Positions 28,355 through 36,669 of a DNA stretch of 64,000 bases are shown here, piece by piece. This DNA comes from Vibrio jasicida CAIM 1864 = LMG 25398 (lineage in GTDB: Bacteria > Pseudomonadota > Gammaproteobacteria > Enterobacterales > Vibrionaceae): assembly GCF_000400365.1 (NCBI RefSeq), contig NZ_BAOG01000010.1, positions 1 through 64,000 of the forward strand. The letters run 5' to 3'. A program made the translations under genes and the position numbers. The stretch's first letter is position 1; each line of letters begins with the position of its first letter. The notes beneath the pieces were generated by a model. The model was not told the origin of the DNA, did no database searches, and saw only the letters and a program-made list of their open reading frames with translations.

Positions 28355-30520
28355 ATGAGCTACCAAACCCAGTCTTACCAACCGCTATTAATGAACTTTG
28401 AAGAAGCGGCAGAACTAAGCAAAGCACTTGGCACGGATAGCCTATTAGGAAATGCACTAGCACGTGACATCAAACAAACTGACGCTTACATGGCTGAGGT
28501 CGGTATTGAAGTTCCAGGTCACGGCGAAGGCGGCGGTTACGAGCATAACCGTCACAAGCAAAACTACATCCACATTGATCTAGCGGGTCGCCTATTCCTT
28601 ATCACTGGCGAGCAGAAGTACCGCGATTACATCGTGGACATGCTAACGGCTTACGCGAAGGTTTACCCGACGCTAGAGAGCAACACCAGCCGTGACTCTA
28701 ACCCTCCGGGTAAGATCTTCCACCAAACTCTGAACGAGAACATGTGGATGCTATACGCGTCTTGTGCGTACAGCTGCATTTACCACACGTTGGAAGAAGA
28801 GCAAAAAACACTGATTGAAAACGATCTGTTCAAACAAATGATTGAGCTGTTCGTAGTCACTTACGGTCACGACTTTGACATCGTACACAACCACGGTCTG
28901 TGGGCTGTAGCAGCAGTAGGTATCTGTGGTTACGCAATTAACGACCAAGAAGCGGTAGACAAAGCGCTTTACGGCTTGAAACTGGATAAAGTTAGCGGCG
29001 GCTTCCTAGCTCAGTTAGACCAACTGTTCTCGCCAGATGGCTACTACATGGAAGGTCCTTACTACCACCGTTTCTCGCTGCGTCCAATCTACCTATTCGC
29101 AGAAGCGATTGAACGTCGTCAGCCTGAGCTTGGTATTTACGAGTTCAACGACTCGGTAATCAAGACCACGTCTTACGCAGTATTTAAGACGGCATTCCCA
29201 GATGGTACTTTGCCAGCATTGAACGATTCATCGAAGACGATTTCGATCAACGATGAAGGCGTAATCATGGCCACGTCTGTGTGTTACCACCGTTACGAAC
29301 AAACTGAAACGCTACTCGGCATGGCTGACCACCAGCAAGACGTTTGGGTTCATATCTCAGGCAAGACATTGTCTGACGCAGTTGCAACAACAGACAACAT
29401 CAAACCGTTCAACTGGGGTAGCCTATTCGTAACAGACGGCCCAGAAGGCGAAAAAGGCGGCGTAAGCATTCTTCGTCACCGTGACGAGCAAGACGACGAC
29501 ACCATGGCGCTTATCTGGTTTGGTCAGCACGGCAGCGATCACCAGTACCACTCTGCACTAGACCACGGTCACTACGATGGTCTGCACCTGAGTGTGTTTA
29601 ACCGCGGTCATGAAGTGCTGCACGATTACGGCTTTGGTCGCTGGGTAAACGTTGAGCCTAAATTTGGCGGTCGTTACATCCCAGAGAACAAGTCTTACTG
29701 TAAGCAGACAGTCGCGCACAACACAGTAACGGTTGACCAAAAGACACAAAACAACTTCGACACAGCACTAGCAGAAACCAAGTTCGGTTCTAAGCACTTC
29801 TTCAAAGCTGATGATGAAAAACTGCAAGGCATGAGCGGTCGTATTTCTGGTTACTACAACGGTGTAGACATGCAGCGCAGCATCATTCTTGCTGAATTGC
29901 CAGAATTCGAGAAACCACTTGTGATTGATGTTTACCGCATCGAAGCAGATCAAGAGCACCAATACGATCTGCCAGTGCACTACTCCGGTCAAATCATCCG
30001 TACGGATTTTGAATACGATGTAGAAAGCACGCTGCGTCCAATGGGCGAGGACAACGGTTACCAACACCTATGGAATGTAGGTTCAGGCCAAGTTCAAAGC
30101 AGCTCGCTTGTAAGCTGGTTGCACGACAACAGCTACTATTCGCTAATCACAAGCGCAACGAACGGCGGCAAAGTGTTCTTCACTCGCACGGGCGCAAATG
30201 ATCCAGACTTCAACTTGAAGAGCGAACCAGCACTGATCCTACGTCAATCTGGTCAGAACCACGTGTTTGCCTCTGTGTTAGAAACGCACGGTTACTTCAA
30301 CGAGTCTATCGAAGCATCAGTTGGCGCTCGTGGACTAGTAGAGTCAGTAACCGTCGTTGGCAACAACGAAGTGGGTACCGTGATTCGCCTGCAAACTACA
30401 ACAAGCAACGCTTACCACTTCGCTATCTGCAACCTAGACGAAGACAAACAGAACGCGACACATCGCGTTGAGTTCGACGGTGTGACTTACACTTGGGAAG
30501 GCGCATTCGCACAAATTTAA
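28355..30520 (+). CDS. cytoplasmic oligoalginate lyase, PL17 (second copy)
   Basis: 721 residues, a close paralogue of the preceding gene along its whole length: GHGEGGGYEHNRHKQNY, HNHGLWAVAAVGICG, GYYMEGPYYHR, NKSYCKQTVAHNTV and ARTGANDP-like TRTGANDP are all kept. There is no signal peptide. CAGGAG lies upstream and the gap to the first copy is two bases, so they are one operon. Two copies may divide poly-M, poly-G or mixed oligomers (inference). A terminator follows only after the MITE-like element, at 30834. Confidence 0.93.
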   Translation: MSYQTQSYQPLLMNFEEAAELSKALGTDSLLGNALARDIKQTDAYMAEVGIEVPGHGEGGGYEHNRHKQNYIHIDLAGRLFLITGEQKYRDYIVDMLTAYAKVYPTLESNTSRDSNPPGKIFHQTLNENMWMLYASCAYSCIYHTLEEEQKTLIENDLFKQMIELFVVTYGHDFDIVHNHGLWAVAAVGICGYAINDQEAVDKALYGLKLDKVSGGFLAQLDQLFSPDGYYMEGPYYHRFSLRPIYLFAEAIERRQPELGIYEFNDSVIKTTSYAVFKTAFPDGTLPALNDSSKTISINDEGVIMATSVCYHRYEQTETLLGMADHQQDVWVHISGKTLSDAVATTDNIKPFNWGSLFVTDGPEGEKGGVSILRHRDEQDDDTMALIWFGQHGSDHQYHSALDHGHYDGLHLSVFNRGHEVLHDYGFGRWVNVEPKFGGRYIPENKSYCKQTVAHNTVTVDQKTQNNFDTALAETKFGSKHFFKADDEKLQGMSGRISGYYNGVDMQRSIILAELPEFEKPLVIDVYRIEADQEHQYDLPVHYSGQIIRTDFEYDVESTLRPMGEDNGYQHLWNVGSGQVQSSSLVSWLHDNSYYSLITSATNGGKVFFTRTGANDPDFNLKSEPALILRQSGQNHVFASVLETHGYFNESIEASVGARGLVESVTVVGNNEVGTVIRLQTTTSNAYHFAICNLDEDKQNATHRVEFDGVTYTWEGAFAQI

Positions 30521-30529
30521 TCTTTAGAT

Positions 30530-30795
30530 AGGGTCTGTTTATCTTTCGTGGTTAAATTTTGTTCGAGATAAAAGCGTTTTAATCGCGGCGAGTCGATTGA
30601 AGCCTAGTGGTTCTAAGTAAAATTGACTCAACAAAGAGTAAAACGCTTTTAGCCGAACCCTTTGGGTAGCGTTTGTAGGTGCTTTCTACTGCGTTATCGG
30701 CTTATCAGGTAGAACAACTACATATCAAAGCCTCTGCTTTGTATAAAACACCTACAAACTGCTGCAAAAATCATCACGAAAGGTCAACAGACCCT
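30530..30795. mobile_element. MITE-like element, copy 1 (266 bp)
   Basis: Starts AGGGTCTGTTTATCTTTCGTG and ends CACGAAAGGTCAACAGACCCT, a near-perfect inverted terminal repeat of about 21 bases with few mismatches. No ORF. The inner part shares words with the copy at 56771 in the opposite orientation (GTTAAATTTTGTTCG; CCGAACCCTTTGGG; GTGTTT...). It sits 10 bases after the PL17 stop codon. No target duplication could be defined with confidence. Confidence 0.7.
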
Positions 30796-30833
30796 GGTCA
30801 CTAAAAATTAATGTAAAAATCGGGAACTAATTC

Positions 30834-30864
30834 AAAGCCGGACGTCATGTTCGGCTTTTTTTCG
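30834..30864 (+). terminator. terminator of the PL17 operon
   Basis: AAGCCGGAC/GTTCGGCTT stem (one G-T pair), followed by TTTTTTT. Confidence 0.8.
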
Positions 30865-30940
30865 TTTACTTCCATCAACAGCCCCCTCTTCGTTTTATCA
30901 ATACCAATCAAATCGTTTGTACATGTTTTGTTGGAGGCAT

Positions 30941-30977
30941 AAAAAATCCCTAACCATTGGAATCCAATGATTAGGGA
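30941..30977 (-). terminator. terminator of the minus-strand PL7 gene
   Basis: TCCCTAA...CATTGG/CCAATG...TTAGGGA long hairpin, with AAAAAA on the plus strand giving a U-tract for the minus-strand transcript. Confidence 0.8.
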
Positions 30978-30992
30978 CGTTAAAGCGACATC

Positions 30993-32063
30993 TTACTTGC
31001 CATTTAACTTCAGTACAGAGAAGGTCGCGCTACTGTAATCGCCGTTTTTCTTATCCGTCTCGAAATCTCCCGTTCCTTCACAGCCTGTCGCCCAGAAGTT
31101 ATCACCTGTTTTCACGCTGCATTGTCCGTAAGCGCCTGCTTTAAAGTAGAACCATTCGCTCGCATAGCCTTTGGCGAAATCTTTCTTATCCACTTTTCCA
31201 TAAGCGTCGACGTTATTGCTCAAGTCGAGTTCATACTTCACGGTTGGGTGGCCTTCGGCTTCGAATGCAAGCTGCATAATGTTGCCTTCGACTTTAACGC
31301 TGTAACTGAACTCTTCGCCAAGTGCGATGCCTTTATCTCCCGGCTCGGCGTTGTTTTCCCATGTATTACCCCATACTGGATAAGCGATGTCTGTGCGATC
31401 AGGGTCCGCTTTCGCTAGGTTGCGTTCGTACGTCCAGAACACCGATCCCATCTTATGGTTAGGCCATTTCTTGTAGAAGATTTTTAGTGGTTCATTGCCG
31501 TGTCCAAACCCTGTGTTCGCCTCTAACTGAGCCGGATCTTTGCCTGCATGAATCTGCCCTACCACGACGGAATACGCTGGGTATTTTTCTGGATTCTTAG
31601 AGCGCGTAGCAACGTGGTTTACTTTTAACGTCGCTTCTAATGTTCCTCCTACTGCGCTGAATGATTCCGCTTGAGGGTGCGCGGCAATCGCCCAGTTGTT
31701 TTCTGGTGCTTTCACACTGATATCGACATCAGTGCCTCGCCCCATTTGACGGAGCTCAGAACGCGCGTTTGTAGAACCCTTTGTTGTCACGGCCATGTTC
31801 GGCACTTCAAAGACCATATTGTCGTTTTCATCTAAGAAGAAAAATTGGTGATGTGAGTAACTGAGCATCGCCACGCCTTCGATTTCATCCGCTCGACCGT
31901 TGTTGTCTTTGTCCATTGGCAAGGTGATCTTCCAGTTCATCATATCGAACTTATCCGCAGGCACTGGATGAGGTGTCTGATTATGGGCCAAAGCGGTCAT
32001 TGGTAACGTAGTCAGTAAGGCGGCAGCGAGGAGATTCTTGTTCAGTCTTTTGCTATTACACAT
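30993..32063 (-). CDS. secreted alginate lyase, PL7 (single domain)
   Basis: 356 residues with a signal peptide (about 1-26, ending TALAHN). A single PL7 alginate_lyase2 domain: MNWKITLPM, RSELRQM (101-107), QIH (170-172) and WFYFKAGAYGQC. Two cysteine pairs near the C-terminus (AYGQC..., ATGCEG) suggest a disulfide-stabilised extracellular or periplasmic enzyme. It lacks the carbohydrate-binding domain of the PL7 at 2165, so the two are not recent duplicates. An operator-like TTGTCGTACAT precedes it by 28 bases. Confidence 0.92.
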   Translation of the reverse strand: MCNSKRLNKNLLAAALLTTLPMTALAHNQTPHPVPADKFDMMNWKITLPMDKDNNGRADEIEGVAMLSYSHHQFFFLDENDNMVFEVPNMAVTTKGSTNARSELRQMGRGTDVDISVKAPENNWAIAAHPQAESFSAVGGTLEATLKVNHVATRSKNPEKYPAYSVVVGQIHAGKDPAQLEANTGFGHGNEPLKIFYKKWPNHKMGSVFWTYERNLAKADPDRTDIAYPVWGNTWENNAEPGDKGIALGEEFSYSVKVEGNIMQLAFEAEGHPTVKYELDLSNNVDAYGKVDKKDFAKGYASEWFYFKAGAYGQCSVKTGDNFWATGCEGTGDFETDKKNGDYSSATFSVLKLNGK

Positions 32064-32091
32064 GGATTTGGATTTCCTTATTTATGTATTA

Positions 32092-32102
32092 TTGTCGTAC
32101 AT
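32092..32102. promoter_or_regulatory. near-perfect operator before PL7
   Basis: TTGTCGTACAT, one mismatch to TTGT-N3-ACAA, 28 bases upstream of the PL7 start codon. Confidence 0.5.
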
Positions 32103-32262
32103 ATTAATTATTAATCCAGAGATTAAACCGAACGGAAATTCGGGTGTGTAAAATCGCTCACAGTTTGATCACTTCAAGTTCTACTTGGATCAAACTTTAA
32201 GAAAAAGTGATAGATAAAAGCAGGTTATTTAAACCAAACACTCAGCAGTAAACTATAGCGGC

Positions 32263-32290
32263 AAAAAAGCCCTCATCATTGAGGGCTCTT
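32263..32290 (-). terminator. MATE gene terminator
   Basis: AGCCCTC/GAGGGCT stem, six-base loop, with AAAAAA on the plus strand, 34 bases after the stop. Confidence 0.8.
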
Positions 32291-32323
32291 TACTAGACGA
32301 AAAATCAAAATAAAAACGACAAA

Positions 32324-33682
32324 TTAATCATACATAAGCTTCTCAGCTTTCTTAAGATCAAACTCGTTGAGTGATTTACGCGCCAAGTGCCTAAATGGCA
32401 GTGCTTTCACTATTTCTTCAAATGGCATAACGGCGAACGCCCAAAAGAAAGAGAGATCCCAATGCAGAATGACTAATGCACACAATGGGATGGACACTAT
32501 CCACTGGCCAGTGAAGTTGATCTTGAAGACTTCTGTGGTCTTGCCCAACGCACGCAACACATGGCCGTGTACCGTATTATAGCCACGAACAATCGGCAGA
32601 AAGACGTATAACGGTGCGATGGAAGCAAGGGCAACGTAGGTACTTGGGTCTAGGTCTGGGTATAAATCCGGTAGGACAAAACTTAAGGCTAAGAAGAACG
32701 CCGCCGAGACAAATGAGATCATCACAGCCATATCGATGCTGATATCAACATTCTTACGCAGTTCATCCATTTGTCGTGAACCAATCGCTTGGCTGATCGT
32801 GATCGCCGACGAGTGTGCCCACGCAGTGATGAACTGAGTCCCTGCTTTGATCCAAGGCATCACGATGGTCATCGCTACGTAGGCGTTCAATGTAAGCTGT
32901 GAATACAACAACATGTAGATAGTCGCGCCGGTTTGCAACATCGTCACGTTTGCTGCAACGGGGAAAATCTCTTTAAAGTGATTCAGCGTGTTGGCTTTCA
33001 GTGAGGCATCTAGGTTCTTAATTGACAAGACGATGGAATCATCCCATCGAATACACAGGGTCAAGTACAGCAATCGAATGGTGATGGCGATTAAGCTGCC
33101 CGCTGCCGCGCCTTGCACACCAATACCCTCAAAACCAGCAAAGCCATGAATCAACACGTACGACATTGCCATGTTGACTGGCAGCTCAATCAAGTAACCT
33201 TTGAACGGCACTTTGGTTCGGCCAAGGGCATTAAACAAGGCGATCATGACTTGGGTAATCGCGTTGAAGATGATGATGAACTTGGCGACAGCGAGGTAAC
33301 GTTCGGTCTCTGCATAAAGAGCAACATTGTCGGTTAACTTACTGATCAACGCTTTGTCGAAGGCGGTAATCAGTGTCCAAAACACAACCGCGACCAAAAC
33401 GTTGATAATTAAGCCCGCCCAGAAGCCTTTGTTCAAGGATGGGTGTTGCCCAGATCCAACTGCACGACTAAGTACCAACTGTGAGCCGTTCGCCAATGCC
33501 ATTTGGATACCTAAAACAAAGGAAACAATGGTGGTGGCAATACCCATGGCGGCAAGGGAAACTTCACCGAGTGGTGAGACAAGGAAGGTGTCGATCATTA
33601 ACATCGACTGCATTAATAATGCGTTCAAGGCCAACGGCCAAGCAAGGGACAGATTTTTTCTTATATAGGGTTGGGAAGACAT
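32324..33682 (-). CDS. MATE-family multidrug/metabolite exporter
   Basis: 452 residues, 12 membrane segments in two similar halves, as in the NorM/DinF MATE group. The N-terminus is LSLAWPLALNALLMQSMLMIDTFLVSPLGE. It exchanges Na+ or H+ for a cationic or other solute. It lies 114 bases downstream of the GntR gene on the same strand, inside the alginate locus, so it may relieve stress from a catabolic intermediate (inference); the substrate is unknown. Confidence 0.88.
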   Translation of the reverse strand: MSSQPYIRKNLSLAWPLALNALLMQSMLMIDTFLVSPLGEVSLAAMGIATTIVSFVLGIQMALANGSQLVLSRAVGSGQHPSLNKGFWAGLIINVLVAVVFWTLITAFDKALISKLTDNVALYAETERYLAVAKFIIIFNAITQVMIALFNALGRTKVPFKGYLIELPVNMAMSYVLIHGFAGFEGIGVQGAAAGSLIAITIRLLYLTLCIRWDDSIVLSIKNLDASLKANTLNHFKEIFPVAANVTMLQTGATIYMLLYSQLTLNAYVAMTIVMPWIKAGTQFITAWAHSSAITISQAIGSRQMDELRKNVDISIDMAVMISFVSAAFFLALSFVLPDLYPDLDPSTYVALASIAPLYVFLPIVRGYNTVHGHVLRALGKTTEVFKINFTGQWIVSIPLCALVILHWDLSFFWAFAVMPFEEIVKALPFRHLARKSLNEFDLKKAEKLMYD

Positions 33683-33796
33683 GGTAGACCTTTCGGGGTT
33701 GTCATAAGCGCAACTAGCAAAGACGCAATTGCCGCTAAACGTTGGCCTTGCCCTATCCTTTCACCGTTAGAGCAAAGCCAAATACACGTTGATTCA

Positions 33797-34513
33797 TCAA
33801 CCGTTGACGACCTGAGCCAGTTTTTGGTTTTCGTCGTTAAGCAATGTATGCGACGAGATACGAGCTTGGTCTCCATTCCCCGCCATAATCGCATCGTAAA
33901 TCGCGCGATGCTCTTCAATACAGAATCGACCGCCTTCAGCTGAATGATCGATAAACTGCTTGAAGATGGTCGATAAAATATTGCTAAACGGAATGTAGAA
34001 TTGATTGCCTGTTGCAAGGAATATTGTCTGGTGAAACAGGTGGTCGTTGACCGTCCAGTCGTCATAATCGAAACGATTGGCTGCCATGGTCATACGCTGA
34101 AAAATAACCGACAACTCTTTGCGTTGCTCTGCTGTTGCGTTATTCGCCGCTAAGGCACAAGCCTCTGGTTCAATCGCTTTACGCAGCCCCAAAAACTGAG
34201 CCAAAAACGGCTCGGTATCTTCTAAATCTTGAATCCATTCCAAGAGTTGAGGGTCGAGAAAATGCCAATAGTTACGCGCACGAATGGTAGTTCCCACCTT
34301 CGGCTTTGACTCGATTAACCCTTTTGCCGAGAGCAGTTTGGTTGACTCGCGTAATGCTGTGCGACTCACGCCAAACGCGTCACAGAGATCCATCTCATTG
34401 GGTAGCTTTTCATTTTGGTTTAGCTCACCTGACAGTATTTTGCGGGCGATCTGTCTGGCAACTTGCACATGGATCTTGCGGTGTGAATCCTCCACAAGAG
34501 AAAACTTTGCCAT
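33797..34513 (-). CDS. FadR-type GntR regulator of the alginate locus (paralogue A)
   Basis: 238 residues. The start at 34513 has AAGGAG about 9 bases upstream. An N-terminal winged helix (KIHVQVARQIARKIL, NEMDLCDAFGVSRTALRESTKLL, about 12-75) and a C-terminal FCD helical ligand domain with metal-type histidines (DHLFHQTIFLATGN, about 155-168; EEHRAIYDAI; SSHTLL). It closely resembles the protein at 35777. Probable repressor at TTGT-N3-ACAA sites, released by an alginate breakdown product (inference). Confidence 0.9.
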   Translation of the reverse strand: MAKFSLVEDSHRKIHVQVARQIARKILSGELNQNEKLPNEMDLCDAFGVSRTALRESTKLLSAKGLIESKPKVGTTIRARNYWHFLDPQLLEWIQDLEDTEPFLAQFLGLRKAIEPEACALAANNATAEQRKELSVIFQRMTMAANRFDYDDWTVNDHLFHQTIFLATGNQFYIPFSNILSTIFKQFIDHSAEGGRFCIEEHRAIYDAIMAGNGDQARISSHTLLNDENQKLAQVVNG

Positions 34514-34565
34514 TTGACGCTCCTTATAATTATGCTTCCAGTGCCGTAGCACTTGATAAATGATC

Positions 34566-34594
34566 AAAAAAAGCCAGACGAAGCTGGCTTTTTG
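34566..34594. terminator. terminator of the SDR gene
   Basis: AAAAAGCCAG/CTGGCTTTTT hairpin, six-base loop, between the SDR stop and the GntR start on the minus strand. Confidence 0.8.
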
Positions 34595-34632
34595 AGGTCA
34601 GTGTATTCGTCTGAAACGAAATAAGTCAGCGC

Positions 34633-35409
34633 TTATGGCGCCATTTGTCCGCCGTTTACATCCAGCACTTGGCCAGTGATGTAACCAGAACATGCGTGTG
34701 AAGCGAAGAAAGCAAACGTTGGTGCTACTTCTTCGATTCGACCGAAGCGACCCATAGGGATACCGCTTGCGATTGCAGCTTTCAACTCGTCAGACTTACC
34801 ATCGTGGAATGCTGTATCGATAGTGCCTGGAGAAACGATGTTGAAACGGATGTTGTCTTTAGTGAACTCTTTCACCCAGTTACGGTGAATGTCGTGCAAC
34901 CACGCTTTTGATGCTGCGTAGATACCAGCACCAACACCGCCGCCTTCACGAGCTGCGATAGAGCCAGTGCTGATCACACATGCTGTCTCACCAGATTCCG
35001 CTGCGGATGCACGAAGGTGCGGGATGGAATATTTGGTTGTCATCAACGCCGAGCGAGCGTTCAGATCCATAACGCGGTTGTAGAACTCATCATCGATGTT
35101 TTCTAGGTTTTCACGACCGCCAAGACCACCAGCGTTGTTGATTAGCACGTCCATGCCACCGAAATGATCGGTAAATTCCTTAACCAGTTTTTCGCAGTCT
35201 GCGGTCACCATAAGGTTCGCTTGGAAAAACTTAACATCGCCACCAAGTGCGGTTAGCTCAGTCACTGCTGCATCTGCGTCAGGACCGGTTTGATGACTGT
35301 TAATGCCGATTTTAGCGCCGTATTTTGCGAACACGCGTGCCGCCGCTAGGCCCATACCTGACGTAGAACCAGTGATAAGTACGCGCTTACCTTTCAAATC
35401 GTTAAACAT
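34633..35409 (-). CDS. SDR-family oxidoreductase, second DEH reductase candidate
   Basis: 258 residues of the classical short-chain dehydrogenase/reductase family: TGSTSGMGLAAARVF (cofactor site, about 13-27), NNAGG (about 91-95), the catalytic Ser of STGSIA (about 147) and YAASK (Tyr/Lys, about 163-167). Placed between two GntR regulators of the alginate locus, it may reduce DEH to KDG, like the SDR-type DEH reductases of other alginate degraders. The beta-hydroxyacid dehydrogenase at 19352 is an unrelated enzyme with the same proposed role. Confidence 0.85.
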   Translation of the reverse strand: MFNDLKGKRVLITGSTSGMGLAAARVFAKYGAKIGINSHQTGPDADAAVTELTALGGDVKFFQANLMVTADCEKLVKEFTDHFGGMDVLINNAGGLGGRENLENIDDEFYNRVMDLNARSALMTTKYSIPHLRASAAESGETACVISTGSIAAREGGGVGAGIYAASKAWLHDIHRNWVKEFTKDNIRFNIVSPGTIDTAFHDGKSDELKAAIASGIPMGRFGRIEEVAPTFAFFASHACSGYITGQVLDVNGGQMAP

Positions 35410-35447
35410 GACGGTTTACCTATGTTAGTTATTCGTGCCTTCGAAAT

Positions 35448-35458
35448 AAATCATACAA
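35448..35458. promoter_or_regulatory. half operator before the SDR gene
   Basis: AAATCATACAA (reverse complement TTGTATGATTT), 39 bases from the SDR start. The identical TTGTATGATTT precedes the lyase gene at 43989. A further TTGTATGAATA lies at 35577-35587 in the same divergent region. Confidence 0.45.
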
Positions 35459-35776
35459 TAAGATCTTTCGGTCGCAAGCGTATTTGCGCCCAATTGAGCG
35501 AGATCCGGCAAAATTCGTCAGTTTTGCGTTGCATTTGTGGTTTGGGTCACAGCAAGTAGGATTTTACAGCTATTATTTGTATGAATAATTTAACAACTTG
35601 ATAGCGATAAAAACGATATTGAAGAAGCGCTCAAGTCAACGCAATCATTGATTGTGTCTAGTGAAAACACGCGTTATGTGAACCCTCTTATATTACGTTC
35701 ACATCTGCTTGGTAGGTAGGGGCAAGAGTGCTATAGTGCGGCTTAAATAATACATATTTAATAAGAAGTGAAGATT

Positions 35777-36496
35777 ATGTCCGGCGAATTTCATTCTATC
35801 TCAGGCTCTAAGCGAAGCCTTCATGTGCAAGTAGCACGTGAAATCGCACGTGGTATTTTGTCTGGTAAGCTTCCTCAGGGCTCTATCCTACCTGGCGAAA
35901 TGGTTCTTTGTGAGCAATTTGGCATCAGCCGTACTGCATTGCGTGAAGCAGTGAAATTGCTAACGTCGAAAGGCCTACTTGAGTCGCGTCCTAAAGTTGG
36001 TACTCGCGTCATCAACCGCGCTTACTGGAACTTCTTAGATCCTCAGCTGATTGAATGGATGGACGGTCTTGCAGATACTGACCAGTTCTGTGGTCAATTC
36101 CTTGGTTTACGCCGTGCGATCGAGCCAGAAGCATGCGCCTTAGCTGCGATCCATGCTACTGCGGAACAACGCATTGAATTATCTGAAACTTTCCAGAAGA
36201 TGGTCGACGTTGCAGAAGCGGAAGAGTTTGATCAAGCAAAATGGATGGAAGTTGACACTCGTTTCCATAGCCTGATTTTCAACGCAACGGGTAACGACTT
36301 CTACCTACCATTCGGTAATATCCTGACGACAATGTTCGTTAACTTCATTGCGCACTCTTCGGAAGAAGGCAGCACTTGTATCAAAGAACACCGTCAGATT
36401 TACGATGCAATCATGGCAGGCAATGCTGACAAAGCGCGCCAAGCATCAGCGAATCACTTGTTAGACTCTAAGCACCGCTTAGCGCCAGTAAAATAA
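35777..36496 (+). CDS. FadR-type GntR regulator of the alginate locus (paralogue B)
   Basis: 239 residues. The ATG at 35777 follows AAGAAGTGA; a GTG at 35768 is less likely. The winged helix SLHVQVAREIARGIL...CEQFGISRTALREAVKLL and the FCD domain (DTRFHSLIFNATGN; KEHRQIYDAI; ASANHLL) match paralogue A almost position by position. The pair flanks the SDR gene. Two similar repressors could read the two operator subtypes, TTGTAGTACAA and TTGTCATACAA (inference). Confidence 0.9.
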   Translation: MSGEFHSISGSKRSLHVQVAREIARGILSGKLPQGSILPGEMVLCEQFGISRTALREAVKLLTSKGLLESRPKVGTRVINRAYWNFLDPQLIEWMDGLADTDQFCGQFLGLRRAIEPEACALAAIHATAEQRIELSETFQKMVDVAEAEEFDQAKWMEVDTRFHSLIFNATGNDFYLPFGNILTTMFVNFIAHSSEEGSTCIKEHRQIYDAIMAGNADKARQASANHLLDSKHRLAPVK

Positions 36497-36515
36497 GTTC
36501 AGCGACAAACCATTG

Positions 36516-36546
36516 AAAGCACGCGTCCTTCGCGTGCTTTTTTGTC
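36516..36546 (+). terminator. GntR B terminator
   Basis: AAAGCACGCG/CGCGTGCTTT with a TCCTT loop, then TTTG. Confidence 0.85.
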
Positions 36547-36669
36547 TCTACTCCCCTCTTGCTTTAGCCAGAATCCTATCAATCCTCACAAAAAACTTCT
36601 TATTCAGTGATACTTTGATTAAATTTAGATATATAATAATACAAATTAAATTTATTAAAGTGCTGTGTT

